From: Alligator mississippiensis
Lineage: Eukaryota > Chordata > Crocodylia > Alligatoridae
DNA length: 64,000 bases
NCBI RefSeq assembly: GCF_030867095.1
Contig: NC_081831.1
Location: 65,176,716-65,240,715 of the forward strand
Direction of reading: 5' to 3'
Shown: positions 39,312 through 50,956 of the stretch, piece after piece
Layout: each line of letters begins with the position of its first letter
Numbering within the stretch: position 1 is the stretch's first letter
The notes under the pieces: model-generated
What the model was told of the DNA's origin: nothing
Database searches by the model: none
The model's input: the letters and a program-made list of their open reading frames with translations, nothing else
Made by a program: the position numbers and the translations under genes

Positions 39312-39321
39312 TTTATTTATT
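39312..39321 (-). terminator. Tandem poly(A) signals, likely NEXMIF mRNA end
   Basis: Read on the minus strand, two overlapping AATAAA hexamers (AATAAATAAA) lie at 39312-39321. An A/T-rich tract follows, then a sequence with TG-rich bits around 39245-39265. Cleavage would fall at roughly 39285-39300. A MITE begins about 50 bp beyond, consistent with the conserved transcript ending here. Confidence 0.45.
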
Positions 39322-41040
39322 CCATAAACAATATAACAAAACTCAGCAAGTTAACAATATGACATTTTCACCATACAGAGTCAGTCACAAATATTTAAAA
39401 CCTTTGCAACAAGAACAACAAAACCAAAAATATTACAAGAATAATTTACAAGAGGATCTATAAAACAGCAAAGCGCTCACAAATGTTCCAGTTTCCTTTA
39501 CACAATATCACTACACTCTTTCACAACATTTCTTTTTATTACAAAATTCCCAACAAAAGTTTAATTTTTTTCTTTGTATTTTGGTTTTTAAAACCAGAAA
39601 CTTTTAAGTATACATCCTTTTATTAACACCCGAAGGTGCAAAAAAAGGGAAACCTCACACATACAAACACTTCACAGCACTTTTCTAAGAAAAATATACA
39701 CTTACAAAATATTTTACAAATTGGCACACTTAAAAATATACAAGATTTTGTAGGCGTCTTAGAGTGATCCTTAAGAATTATACTTCAATTGACTCTACAG
39801 AATATTTATAAAGCTTATTCTAAAAGAAAAAAGGCAAATAATTTCCAAACATGTTAAAATTGCAGTGTAAAATGTTAAACAGAAATGGATATGTTACATT
39901 CATAAAAAGGGCCATTTAATATCTCCTAAATGCTTAAGGGGGGAATAAAAGTTTTCTTTAGCACCATAAAGCAGTAGCAACTTACTAAAGAGGTGCCTCT
40001 AGTTCTATGGAAGTTAACTTAAGGAGCAGTACATTCAAATCTCTGTAGGCAGCAGTCAAAATGTCCACAGCCAGCGCTGCAGGCAGTGAAACAGAGCATC
40101 TCCTTAGATTTCTACCCTGCTTCCCACTGGGAGTAAAAGACAAAAGGAGTTTAACTGGTATCTTTCTTTTTTATATTTTCTTTTTTTTTTTTTTTTTAAG
40201 TTTTCCCTTTGTGCTTTTGAAATGTACATTTTTCTTGCTATCGAAGGGTAGCCGTGAATACAAATTTCACTTCTTGTTTCCTTTTGCACCAAGCATTCAA
40301 AGGCTCAGTAAACGTGTCTAGCAACCCAACTATCCTGTGAGATTGAGGGCATCCTCCTTTATATGATCCAAATTCTCTTAGATGGCTGTTACTCCATTGT
40401 CATTAGTGTCACTTGTTTACCTGAGAAACGGATTTGAAAAAGCTTTGCTTCTACCACAGACATTGTACTTCATTTTTTGCATTATTTTATACACTGAAAA
40501 GATAGAGGCACATTCTCAAATAGATGGCAGTGACTTGAACCCTGCAGCTTCCATTAAATTTCCTGGAACCTGCACAGGCAAAGTCCAACACATCGAATTG
40601 AGAAATTCAGACCAAGGGCCTGATCCTGCCCCAACTACATGGATTCTCTTCTCCCTTGCACCTGCCTATGCAATGGCGAGGCCTCAATCCAGCTGATTCA
40701 TGCCTCTGAGCAAGGCGTCGATCCTGCAAACCACTTACACCTCCTTTAAGTGTGCAACAGGTTTTTAGAACCAGTCCCATCTGGTAATGTACTTCAAGGT
40801 CTGCTCACACTCAAGTGCTTTGCAAGACTGAGGCCTAAGTGAAAGAAGAATCTGGCCCAGTGGGCGGAGGATTAAAATACTTAAAAATATCTTTCTTTTG
40901 GTTCATGGGGGATTGAGCTACAATGCCAGAAAACAATAGCAGTCCTGACCATTTAAATAAAAAACTACCCCCGTGGCAACTGTTTCACATAGCAAGTATA
41001 AACCAGCTGAACCCACGACAATTTCTTCTCCCTATTTAAA

Positions 41041-41145
41041 GCCTTGATTCAGCAAGACGTAGAAGCACAGGCTCAAGTTGAAGTACAGGCATAGTCCTAT
41101 TAGCTTTCACATGGTTCAAAACCATGCTGAATCAGGGTTTTAGTT
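41041..41145. repeat. Ancient palindromic repeat in the 3' UTR
   Basis: GCCTTGATTCAGCAAGAC at the left and GCTGAATCAGGGTTTT at the right form inverted ends around a GCTCAAGTTGAAGTA interior. This arrangement is common in archosaur and turtle genomes as I recall. Its place within the inferred transcript shows the UTR absorbed an old element. Confidence 0.5.
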
Positions 41146-44100
41146 CATAATTCTAGATCCTTATTCAAGAAAGTTCTACGCTAAAAAAATAAATACGAAG
41201 AGGGAGAGAGAAGGACAAGCAGTGAACATCAGTTCTTTTATGCTTCGTGATTAATCAAATTCCCCATCCTTGATCTTTTTTATATTTACAAAACCTCTAT
41301 ATGCAAGTACCTCCAACAAAACTATGGGCTTTGGAGATGCTAATTCAAAAATCAGGCTGTTGGGGGTGGGTTTTACTTGTAAAGGAAATATTCCTCACAG
41401 TGTATTTACAAAAAGAAAATGGATCATTTCTCTAAAACTGCAGGAGGCACCAAACATTCCTGCTAGAACTAGGACTAGCAAATGCAGCATTCTCCTTACC
41501 TCAACTCTTTCCAGCACAGGAATCTTGCTCACCACAATTCTTGGAATTGGAATGAGAGCAAATGAAATTGGGCCAGATTAAACTGACCCAAGCTTGTTCC
41601 GATCTAATCCAGGTCACGCGCGGGTCCTTTAAATTGATTAGGTTGTCCCTATGTGTATTCTAATTTAGCTGATGATTATAACTCACCAAAACTGAAATCT
41701 GCCAGATTTGCAGTACAGTACATCACAAGAGAATAAGGATACCATACAATTTATATAGCATCCTTCATACAGAGGATCATAAAATGGTTTTACAGCAAGA
41801 GTCAAACAAGCTACAGTGAAAAAGGAACTTTAAGGGGGGCTGAAAAATAAGGAAATGGCTTTGTGGCTTGAAGTGAGCTCCTCAGGTAGAGAGGGCAGCA
41901 TGCATAAGGGTAGAATGGTAGAGGGTCATGAGGAGAGAGAGTGGAGGTCTGGGTAGATCTAAAAAGGGAAGGATGAGTAAAATGGGAAAGTAAAGTAAAC
42001 CTGTGGAGGTTCTGGGAATCCAATGAGATTTAGAAATAGCCAAAGGCGACGGTATGGCAATCCTGGACTGAGAGGGCACTCTAGCCACAGTTACCTTTCA
42101 AGAGCAGTACTATGAAAGAGCAAAATGCGCTAGCAAAGAGTAGAAGCAGTGGAGGCAGGAATGAGTTTTTGGCAAGGGACAAGTTAAAGATGTGTTATGA
42201 CAATGTTCTCGAGGTAGTGACAGGCGGGTGCACAGATAAGGTAAAAGGAGAGAGGTCAGAAATTTGGTTAAGGAGAATTCCAACATCTGTGGTCTTGGAA
42301 GCCTGGTTAGGGGTGACTTTGTAGGGGCTAGGGGAGTCAGGCAGGGAGCTGGGGCAGCATTTCACCTTGAAGGCTTTTGTTTCTCAGGCATTTGGTGTTA
42401 AGAAATTATGGTGCAGTCAGGGGGTGACAGAGTCAAAGAAGGCAGAGATGAGAGACAGAAGGTTGAGAGAGTGAGTCAAGGCAGATGGCATCTGTAATTA
42501 ACACTGTACTGAAATGCATGGTAATTGGGTATTAATGGGCTTTCAAGAGACAACAAAATAGTCAATATGTTTTATGTACTATATTCATGTCCTATTGCAC
42601 ATTTCTCAAATGCAATATATATTGCTGTATGTTTCAGTACAATGTACCTTATTATGAGTCACATAATTATATGTTAAACACACATAATACAATGCAGGCC
42701 AACAGAAATGTGCTTTCAAATGGCAGTTCTGGGTCAAAGGGCAGGGAACTGCTATTTCCTAAAGCTGGGCCTGTTCTGGCTCCATAGGAGCAGCAGCCTA
42801 AACATCCAAAACAGCAGTGAAAGCAACCTCCTTCCCACCCCCTTGTGCAGAATTGGAAGTGGCCCTAAACATCACAGTTATTGTAGCAACACTTTTTTCT
42901 TATGGAGCAATTAATTTTGAATTGCTATATAAATACAAAACACCATCCTTACTTTGTCATTACATCAGTCCAGACTGTCTCTCCAAGGATGCAAGACTGA
43001 AAAGGACCCTCTACATGACTGCCTCACTGCCTGGGCAAGACAGCACTATTACCACCCCTGATGCACTGAGGCAGAAGACTGGCTGTGAGCTGTACCACAG
43101 TCTCCTGCTACCCAAGAAGGACTTAACACTGTTTGAAAACAGTAGTAACTCCCAGGCTACTGTGTAGCCATAGGAGGAAGACACAGGGAGTGGTGCCATG
43201 GCTTCAGCATAACCACATACCCAAGTCAGAAGCTTGCAAATCGGTCCCATCTCTGATTCTTCACATCTCTCAAGTTGGGAATGATCTGTCTTTGCTAATT
43301 TTAATATAAAAAAAGAGAAGCCACTTCCAATTCTACCCTTACTATGACAGAAAGGAATATTCTTATATGAAAACACTTCCAAGTCTATCTGAATCTATTT
43401 GGAAACACCACCGCTATGCTCATGAGTATGTTGAAAAGTGATCTATTAGATTGCTTTTAAGGCCCCTCTCCTTGTACCTGTAATTGTCTATTGCATAATG
43501 TGTGTCCTAACCTTACCTCCCTCCGCTCCCTTAAGTTCCCTAGTTAGCAGGTCTCTTGCATATCAAGGTTTCATAACAAATCAGCAGCAAAATGCACAGG
43601 CTCTCAGTTGCACAAGGAAAATAAGTGAATTTTTGTTTGTTTTGTTGTTGGAGGGTGAGGGTGCAGTGGGTAGGGTTAGAAATAAGGCCTTTTGATAACA
43701 TGTTTAGCATTCAATACTTATCACCGTCTTAATAAAGTCCACTTGCTTATGATCTGGCCCAGACTTGGTGAGACCACAAATAGTTCCGTTTTCTCTTATG
43801 TTATGTACGGAGTGAAAGCAAAAAATTCATCATTGCATTCAAAATGAATGGTTTTCATTTTTAAATTTTCAAACAATATTGGCATTGCAAGGTTAAACAC
43901 TTAGAAAAACACCAAAGCAATGATATGAGAGCACTTTTGACAGGATCAGCATAAAAATGTTTAAGAAATTACGTAAATAAAAATAAACAGCAAGAAATAT
44001 ATGAAATGTATTAGTTTTGATTTTATAACTATTTTAGAATTTATCCCAGGTTATTATAAAATATATAAAACTGAGATACAAAGTATCAGCAATATAACTT

Positions 44101-44781
44101 TGCACTTCAAATGATCTTCAGCTACAGATTTTGCTTTAAGAAAACAGACACTTGAAAAGCAGCTGTTTTGCAGTCTGTAAATGCAGTTTGAGTTCCTGTC
44201 AAACTTACCTTGAGTGATTTTCTGAATTCCTCCAACATTTCAACTCTCACCTATAATGAAACTCAAAATTTCATCATTATGGGGTTTTTTTCTGCTTATG
44301 TTTCTAAAGAGAGGAGATTACCTTTTCCCAGCATGTTTTAAAGTTCCTTTTTTTTTTTTTTCCTTTGTGAGCTTTAAACCGCAGGGTGAATCCATGAAAT
44401 GAGGTAAGTAAATTTGGCACACTTTTAGTCATGTCCATAAAACTTTTGGTAGTTGTATAAGTGAACATCATTTCATTGTGAGTTACAGGTGCTTTCATAG
44501 GGGTGGTTAATACATAATCACTGGAATGTTTATAGTAAAACCAAAAGGCATAGCTGCAGAAAACACTCACAACCCAATGTTGATAGAGAAGTAAAAATAT
44601 GTACAATACAGTCACTTGTTCATAGTTTGGCACAATTTTTTGTTGTTGTGGGCAATAGTGCATAAACTACTGTACAACAGTATGACTTTTAAAACAGTCT
44701 TTCACAGAGAATACCAGATTAGGTTTGCTTTCAAATAATAAATTCCCACAATTTCAAACTCTTCATTTCAGCACTTACATT

Positions 44782-44932
44782 TCAACATACCACAAGGCAT
44801 ATTTTGAAAGAAACAAACAAAAAACAAAAAAAACAAACATCAAACGTCTTTCTAGAAAAAGGAGTCTCTTCTTCAAACACAGGAAAAACCAAAAATGTTG
44901 TTTCTGCCTTAAGAAGAATGAAGTCTGATTCC
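44782..44932 (-). CDS. NEXMIF: NEXMIF terminal coding exon (C-terminus)
   Basis: This short exon was found by looking for the conserved NEXMIF tail. After acceptor CTGCAG (AG at 44933-44934) the first G completes an Arg codon and the frame reads ESDFILLKAETTFLVFPVF followed by EEET. From memory, the mammalian protein ends with a very similar LLKAETTFWVLPVFEEET and then about seven residues ending KDI. Here the frame instead runs on through a Cys/Phe-rich stretch ending ICLVVC and stops at TGA 44782-44784, giving 1506 residues in total. One frame over, KDV followed by TGA (44840-44842) mimics the usual end, so a one-base loss is likely between the EEET codons and that point. The exon itself is well supported; the exact C-terminus is not. 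Confidence 0.82.
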
Positions 44933-45554
44933 CTGCAGAAAAATCAAACATTTTATGCCATCTTAGTTAGCTTGTGTGGAGTCACCACATAGGATCATAT
45001 GCTTTAAACTCTGATATAGTAGATGAAGCTTTATGATGCAGGTTAGGATATAAACAGCAGAGGGGGCTAGAAAGCACTCAAAATTGCCACATGAAGCTCA
45101 ATTATGAATGAGTTTTCATTTTCAAACTAAAGAGCCTTTAGTTTCGATATCTTGGCTTTTGGATGCATAACCTCTTTTTTGTTTTTGTTTTTTACAAAAT
45201 GTTCAAAAAAAAGTCTCTCCTTTTCAAAATCATTAAAAAGAGCATGTAATTAATTGTTTTGTGGGTTTCTTTTTCAATAAATAAGTAATTAAAAACCGAA
45301 GAAGCCAAACAGCAGAAAAGAGTAGCCTTGTTAGTTTTTTAACCCCAGCCAAGCCAGAAAATTGGTCATTCTTTTAGGTAGCTTGCAAGTAATAAGTATT
45401 TTCATGCATTTAAAAAAAAAAAAAGAAAACTGTAAAAGGGGAATGTCTCTTTCATGCAACTCTTGCTTTCAGGAAGGAAAAAATGAGGAACAGCGGGCTT
45501 AGCAGGTAGTAGGAAAGTTAAGGGTGCATTCCAGCCAGTTTGGTGCAGCATTAC
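44933..45554 (-). other. NEXMIF: NEXMIF last intron (622 bp)
   Basis: This is a GT-AG intron between the giant exon and the terminal exon. The donor reads GAG/GTAATG and the acceptor reads TTTTCTGCAG. It is A/T-rich with several homopolymer runs and holds no other feature I can see. If the intron is retained, translation stops at once (TAA at 45551-45553) with the ending EKLR. Confidence 0.82.
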
Positions 45555-48500
45555 CTCAGTTTTTCAAAAGAAGCTGTCACAGATGGGTCCTTATGGGTCT
45601 GTTCACGGTCTGTTCGCTTTACTTTACAGTTCTCATCCCTCAGTGATTTAGAACTTGATTTATGACGGTACAGCTTTTTATGGGTAGGTCCATTATTGCC
45701 TAAAGTGCTCAGGTTACTATAGCTTTTATCAAAAAAGGGAGTGTGAATGTCTGTATTATACCCAGTTGAACAATTGGGGCGATTGGGATCACAGGTTGTG
45801 GCTTTGCCATTATTTTTGCTTGAGCCCTTGTTGCTTGACTTGTGATTCTTTGCAGTTCCCGGAGAATTACCATTCACCTTTTTCTTGGACTCCTGTGATG
45901 TCCCTGCCAAAATTTTAAGAGTTTTCAATTTCAGGCTGTTAGATTCAGGCGACCGGAATATATCTGGGACACTGTTATGACCCACAGGCCCCCACAACGG
46001 TTCAATTGAGGCCATCATAAATCTCTGAACATCTGCCATTCCAGATGCAATATTAGACAAAATATTGGAAGGTTCCTCAAATTCCCTTTGATCATCATCA
46101 AGGAGGTTGTTAGTGTTTCCTATACTAGTTTCAGACCAGCCTGTACTATTGTCTTTTCCCAGTGACCATTCACCAGATAGTCCATTATGCTTCCCTATCT
46201 TTACAGAGGTTGGGCTGCAGTGCTGAATGCAGTCAGCAAGTGCCTTTGTTGTTGAGGCTGTATTATTTAACTGATTGACTGCCCTGCTGCCAACTGCTTG
46301 AGCTTTTTCACCATTGACTCCTGCCGCATTTTTCCCTTTTCTTGTTGATTTGGGAGCCTGCCTGGAGTTTTTACCTTGCGGTTTATCAGTTCCTTTGTTG
46401 GCTTTGGGAGATTTTTTCCTAGTGTTTTTCTGGGAAGAGCTTTGGTTTGTACCCATATTCTTGCTGGATGAACTTTTCCTCTTAGATTTTGACACTTTGC
46501 TATTGGTGCTAATTTGACCAGATGGCTCATTAAATGTTGACAAGCATGGACTTTTTTCAAGGAGGCTGACAGAATCTTCATCGTTGAACATATGGAACTG
46601 AAATTGATGATTATTTAAAGAAAACCCATTATCTGCCTGATCTTGGGTCTGAAGGACCCCACAATTCCACTTGACCTTATCAGAATTGCTTAGTGCTGTC
46701 TGGGTGCTCTCCTGGAAACCTTTCAGATTGCTTAGTGGTTTGCTGTCTGACCCAGTTATCTGAGGGGAAAGGTTGGGAGTGTCTGGAGGAGACATCTCTG
46801 AAAGTGATGACTGACGGAACTTATCGGGTGTGAAGTTGGAGATGTCTAAAAGGTCTGTGGACTCTTTCAAAGGGGTTATTTCATCTATGCTTTGCTGGAT
46901 CACTAGCTTGGGACTGCAGTGGGCCAAGAAATCATCATTAATATCATCTTCGCCATCCTTTTCACAAGATTTTAAACTTAAAGAACTGTAATTGCTAGAA
47001 CTAACTGACAATGAGCCCACTGAATCAAAACTAATGAGTCTGCCATCATCTGTACTTAGTGTACCTCGCTGGAAATGAAAGCGCCCCTCTCCATTATTAA
47101 AATGACATGACTGATAAGAATCATCAGACTGCGCTTGTTGGTTATCTGGCATATAATTTTTTTGGTATAGCAATTTGCTGCTATTCAGATTTACTTGACT
47201 GTATCCAGAGGCTGGGAGGTTGTCTGCACCTGTGGAGCCACCAAACTCATTTGACAGCACAGACGCCTCCCTCATGTCACTTGCAAATTCCTGATGGTTG
47301 CCCCCGGTGGTCTTGTTTGCTGGCCACATGGTGCTGAAGTTGCCCTGCTCGATTTCTAAGTGGCCGGGAGACTGTTGCAGCTCAGATTCTGAAGGCGGGG
47401 ACAGCACGCAGCTCTGGGCAGGCTGCAGAGCAGAGAACTGCTTTTCTGCCTGAATGATGCTGGGGAGCGAATGCGACTGCTCCGAGGGATGCTGGGTGAA
47501 GTATGAGATACCAGTGTTACTCGACAAATCCGAAGCATCTAGCAAAGTCTGTAGATACCCTCCGGGGATCAGGGGTACGTTGGTGGTGATATTTGCAGAT
47601 GGCAGAGGCTTGTCTGCAGAACAGGTGGATGTTAGAAACGTCGAATTTTTATTAGCCTTATCTTCATGGCACTCAGAAAGATGGGAGCCATCTGAAGCAC
47701 AAGGAATAGTCTCATCCTTCAAACTAGCTGCAGAGTCCTGATTCTCCAAAGCAGGGGAGACCTCCGCTGTACTGGCGGCTGCTTTGATTTTCTTGCATTT
47801 CAACCTGGCTTCACTTTTGAATTTGATTCTGCGTAGCACTTTCCTCTCTGTCCCCTTATATTCCCTTTCCTGCGATTTGCACTTCACTGAGGCAATGCCT
47901 GTGATGTCATTCAAATGTAATCCGTTTGCACAGCCGGGGGTAGCTATGGCTAATGCTTGCATCCCTTTCAGGCCTGCATCCTCTTTACTGCTGCAAGGCT
48001 GCTTCTGATCAGAGGAGCAAGAGCCCAGCTTGTTCACTGATTGCTCAATGGCTTTAATTCTTTGAATCCTATGCCGGTTTGCTAGTTTGCATTTTCGCTT
48101 TCTTGGGTGAGGAAGGAATGAAGCATCTGAGCCATTTAAATAGAAATTCTGTTTGTGATAGAGAGATGATCTAAGAAAATCCAGCCGGCTTTGCTGCCTC
48201 TCTTGCCAGAAGCCTTTCAAAGGGGCCAGTTTTTCATATTTACTGAGCAGTTCCTCATTTAGGGTAACTGTTGTCTCATTGGCATCGACTTTACTGAGCT
48301 TCACCAGCATATGCTTCTCCCCTTTAAACCTGTTAATGATGATGTACTTTATGATCACTGGCGGCTCCTTGCGAGAGACTTTCCGCCTTTTCTTTGGGCA
48401 CCACTCATCATCATCCTCTTCTTTGGGCCCACCAGGAGCCCACTCTTTCTTGTCCAGATTTTTCTCGTTCTCGATGGAATCCACGTCATACAGGTAGTCA

Positions 48501-49848
48501 TCGCTGTAGCGCACTTTCCTTTTTGCCCGCAGCCCATAGTTCTGCTGAATGAAGGACGTGGAATGTTCCCTGGACAGGTACCTGCTACAGTCCTTTATAT
48601 CCCGCAGCACATCGTACGAGGACTCTGTGCAGGTGCTGTCGTCACTGAACTCCCCAGAGTCCTCTGTGGAATTCACAGAGTCCAAGAAGTGGCTTCTTTT
48701 GGGACCTATGTACTGCACCACCTCTGTACTGTTGCAAGATTTATTTAAGGCAGCTTTCTCCTCCTCCTCCCCATCTTCCTCCTCCCCATCCTCGTCTTCT
48801 TCCCCCCAGATGATGCCCTCTTCAGTTTTGAACTGGGAAGGGTCAGTGCCACAGCCAGCCCCTCTCTTCAGGGCACTCCTGCTGTCCCTTTTAGTGCAGT
48901 TGCCAAACACACTGGGGAAGAAATTGAACTGGGCATCCTCTTGCAGGGCGTTGGTTTTCTCCCTCACATTGTCCTGGAAAGATTCATATCTAATCTTTAA
49001 GGAACAGACATCACTTCCCAAGGTTGAATCATCATCATCAAACATATAATTATCCACATCTTCCTCAGAAAACAGATTTACAGAAAGCTCATTTTTGGAG
49101 CAAAGGTCAAGCAGCTCAATTTTACTTTCACTAATGAAAGATTCAAAATAGCCCCATTCCTGGTTGGGATTTGTTAGTAAAGGTTCCTCGCCGTTGCATT
49201 TGTCCAATAGTAATCCCTCGTAATAATTTTTCTGAGTGGGGTCCTCTGAATCACTGTCAGATTTTTCCGCATCTCTTTTGTCTGCTGCCCTCGATTTATG
49301 CATAGGGAAGCTTAAAAGCTGGTCTGAAAGCAGTTGATCTCCGTATCTCATGGTTTCTCCTGTGCTCATGCAGTGAATCCCTATATCAGAGACTGAACAG
49401 GTGTCATAATCCCTATTTATATCACCCACTTTCAAGCTTATTCCCGGCTCTGCATCAATGCCGTCCTTTGATTCAATAAAGCAGCCCAGACAGGTCCGGC
49501 TCGGCTGCATCAAGCAGTCACCAGTCAGAGCTGACATGCCTCCAGGCTCCATAATTGTGAATGGAGCCTTCTCACAATCGCCTGGCAGAGACCAGGAGCT
49601 CATGCCCTTTGTAACACAAGATGTAAGAGAAATGGCGTGCGCGGAGGAGTCATCTGAAGCGTGCTCAGGTACATCAGTGAGTCTCAGAGGAGAAGGAGGG
49701 CTCAACAAACAGGGCTTCTTTAAAGTCAAAGGAGGCAGCACTCGGTGGCACGCTTGATTTTCCTTCTGAGCTATTGTCAAGGCTGAAAATGTAACCGCAG
49801 CATCTGCAGCAGTGCAAGGCTTCTCATCACTGTCTGGGTCATGTGATG
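45555..49848 (-). CDS. NEXMIF: NEXMIF giant coding exon
   Basis: NEXMIF (KIAA2022) is a nuclear protein of developing neurons linked to neurite outgrowth, migration and adhesion; human loss causes X-linked intellectual disability and epilepsy. This exon carries residues 26 to 1457 of the spliced product. The acceptor (CCTCCAG, AG at 49849-49850) follows a C/T-rich tract, and the first two bases complete an Ala codon begun in the upstream exon. Recognisable conserved blocks include the [20 protein letters not shown] region, the segment around [18 protein letters not shown], a Glu/Asp run at about residues 374-390, an SV40-type nuclear signal PKKRRKV at residues 510-516, the following [11 protein letters not shown] block, a second basic cluster RKRKCK near 608, and a Lys/Ser-rich low-complexity stretch at about 1143-1198. 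Most of the protein looks disordered and no enzymatic motif is visible. The exon ends ACTGAG before donor GTAATG; the in-frame TAA at 45551-45553 is intronic. Confidence 0.95.
48377..48397 (-). other. Monopartite nuclear localisation signal in NEXMIF
   Basis: Residues 510-516 read PKKRRKV, identical to the classical SV40-type importin-alpha signal. It is preceded by an acidic EEDDDEWC segment and followed by [14 protein letters not shown]. It agrees with the known nuclear location of the protein. Confidence 0.8.
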
Positions 49849-49861
49849 CTGGAGGAATTGA

Positions 49862-49895
49862 AAGAAAAAGGGAGGGAGGAAGGGAGAGAGAGAGA
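49862..49895. repeat. Purine-rich tract at the giant-exon acceptor
   Basis: The plus strand is a GGGA/GA run, so the pre-mRNA has a C/T-rich tract running up to the 3' splice site at 49849. It probably serves as an extended polypyrimidine tract. Confidence 0.6.
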
Positions 49896-50504
49896 GTAAG
49901 TATTGGCTTAAGAACCCAGGAAATCTACTCTGACTCCTTTCCCCTTCTCACTTGCTATTTTAGGTGACTATTTACCTTTATATTTACCTGGTGACTTTAC
50001 AAACCATTTCTTTGCAAAGCAACAGCATCTTTTCTACAAGGCTGCAATAACTATTTTGTGTGTCTAATTAATTTTGTGATACACAAAAAAGGCAAACATC
50101 CTCCCCCCTGCAGCCTTCTGGCACACGGACAGGGCTATATTTAAAACCAATTCTTTTTTTTTTGTTTAATATACTTGCTAATAACTGGATACTGTCATTC
50201 AAAACTGGCTCAACTGTTGTAAAACAGCAAAAACCAAAAAGAAATGTTCCCATTACCATTGTGAAAAACTTAATTCCATTGGAGGTCAATTCTTAAAACT
50301 GTGTTTCCTTGCAGGAACATACCTGAATAATGTTAATGCCCGAGAGTCAGAAAGTTATGCTAATTTTAAACGTGCCAAGTCTATTTTCATGGTGTGAGGT
50401 AAGAAAAATGCAAAAAGTATAAGCAAACTGTATTAAGAGTTTAGGAGCAATCCTTCCCACATTCTGTCTTCAATAAAAAGCTTTTACAAAAACACAGAAG
50501 GCAG

Positions 50505-50575
50505 GACATGGTACCACCTTATAGACTAACTCGGTTCAGAGGCATAAGCTGTTGTAGGCTACAGTCTACTTCAAC
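50505..50575 (+). repeat. Third copy of the AGACTAAC..AAGCT repeat family
   Basis: TTATAGACTAACTCGGTTCAG, then GGCATAAGCTGTTGTAGGC and TACAGTCTACTT match a repeat abundant in reptile genomes and related to those at 14150 and 16540. Confidence 0.5.
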
Positions 50576-50802
50576 AGCTGTGAATGGCTATTAAATATAA
50601 AGCAATGGATATAACAACACAGGTAAGACATTTTTAAACATGTTTTTAACTTGATAGTGCCCCTCTGCAAAGAAAGGACAATTTTTTAAAATGATAAATA
50701 ATCATAACATTTAATTTTCATTTAACTTGTGGCTCAGTGTCTGCTGTGACCCTTGAAATCTAAACAGATTTTAGTTTTTTCACATCCAGATACATCTACT
50801 GA

Positions 50803-50821
50803 TACGCGCGCACGCGCGCGC

Positions 50822-50889
<68 letters not shown>
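50803..50889. repeat. Compound microsatellite CG/CA/GT then GA
   Basis: About 58 bp of uninterrupted alternating purine-pyrimidine (CG-rich at the left, then GT) passes directly into about 30 bp of GA repeat. The first half has high Z-DNA potential and the second can form triplex DNA. Confidence 0.9.
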
Positions 50890-50891
<2 letters not shown>

Positions 50892-50956
50892 CAGATCAGC
50901 TGATCTGTTCTATTATTTTAGGGCCAGATCCTCATAGCCTTATGCTAAGTCATATC

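Larger units (their letters stand above)
39290..44781 (-). other. NEXMIF: Probable NEXMIF 3' UTR
   Basis: About 5.5 kb of mostly A/T-rich sequence follows the stop codon on the minus strand with no long sense frame. The human mRNA is recalled to have a multi-kilobase 3' UTR, which fits. The first overlapping strong poly(A) signals that look terminal are at 39312-39321. The UTR contains two Pumilio-type sites (TGTAAATA on the mRNA) at 41283-41290 and 41403-41410, one miR-128-type seed match (CACTGTG) at 41396-41402, one let-7-type seed match (CTACCTC) near 42213, and an old repeat at 41041-41145. The extent is inferred, not proven. Confidence 0.55.

Noticed and set aside
45551..45553. TAA as the true NEXMIF stop codon
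   Set aside because: It is part of the donor GTAATG; the conserved C-terminus resumes in frame at 44932.
47107..49757. Plus-strand open frames opposite the giant NEXMIF exon
   Set aside because: They are shadows of a strongly conserved minus-strand coding exon.
49778..49780. TTG codon as a start of the giant frame
   Set aside because: The frame is open further up to the splice acceptor at 49848 and joins the upstream exon carrying the conserved ATG.
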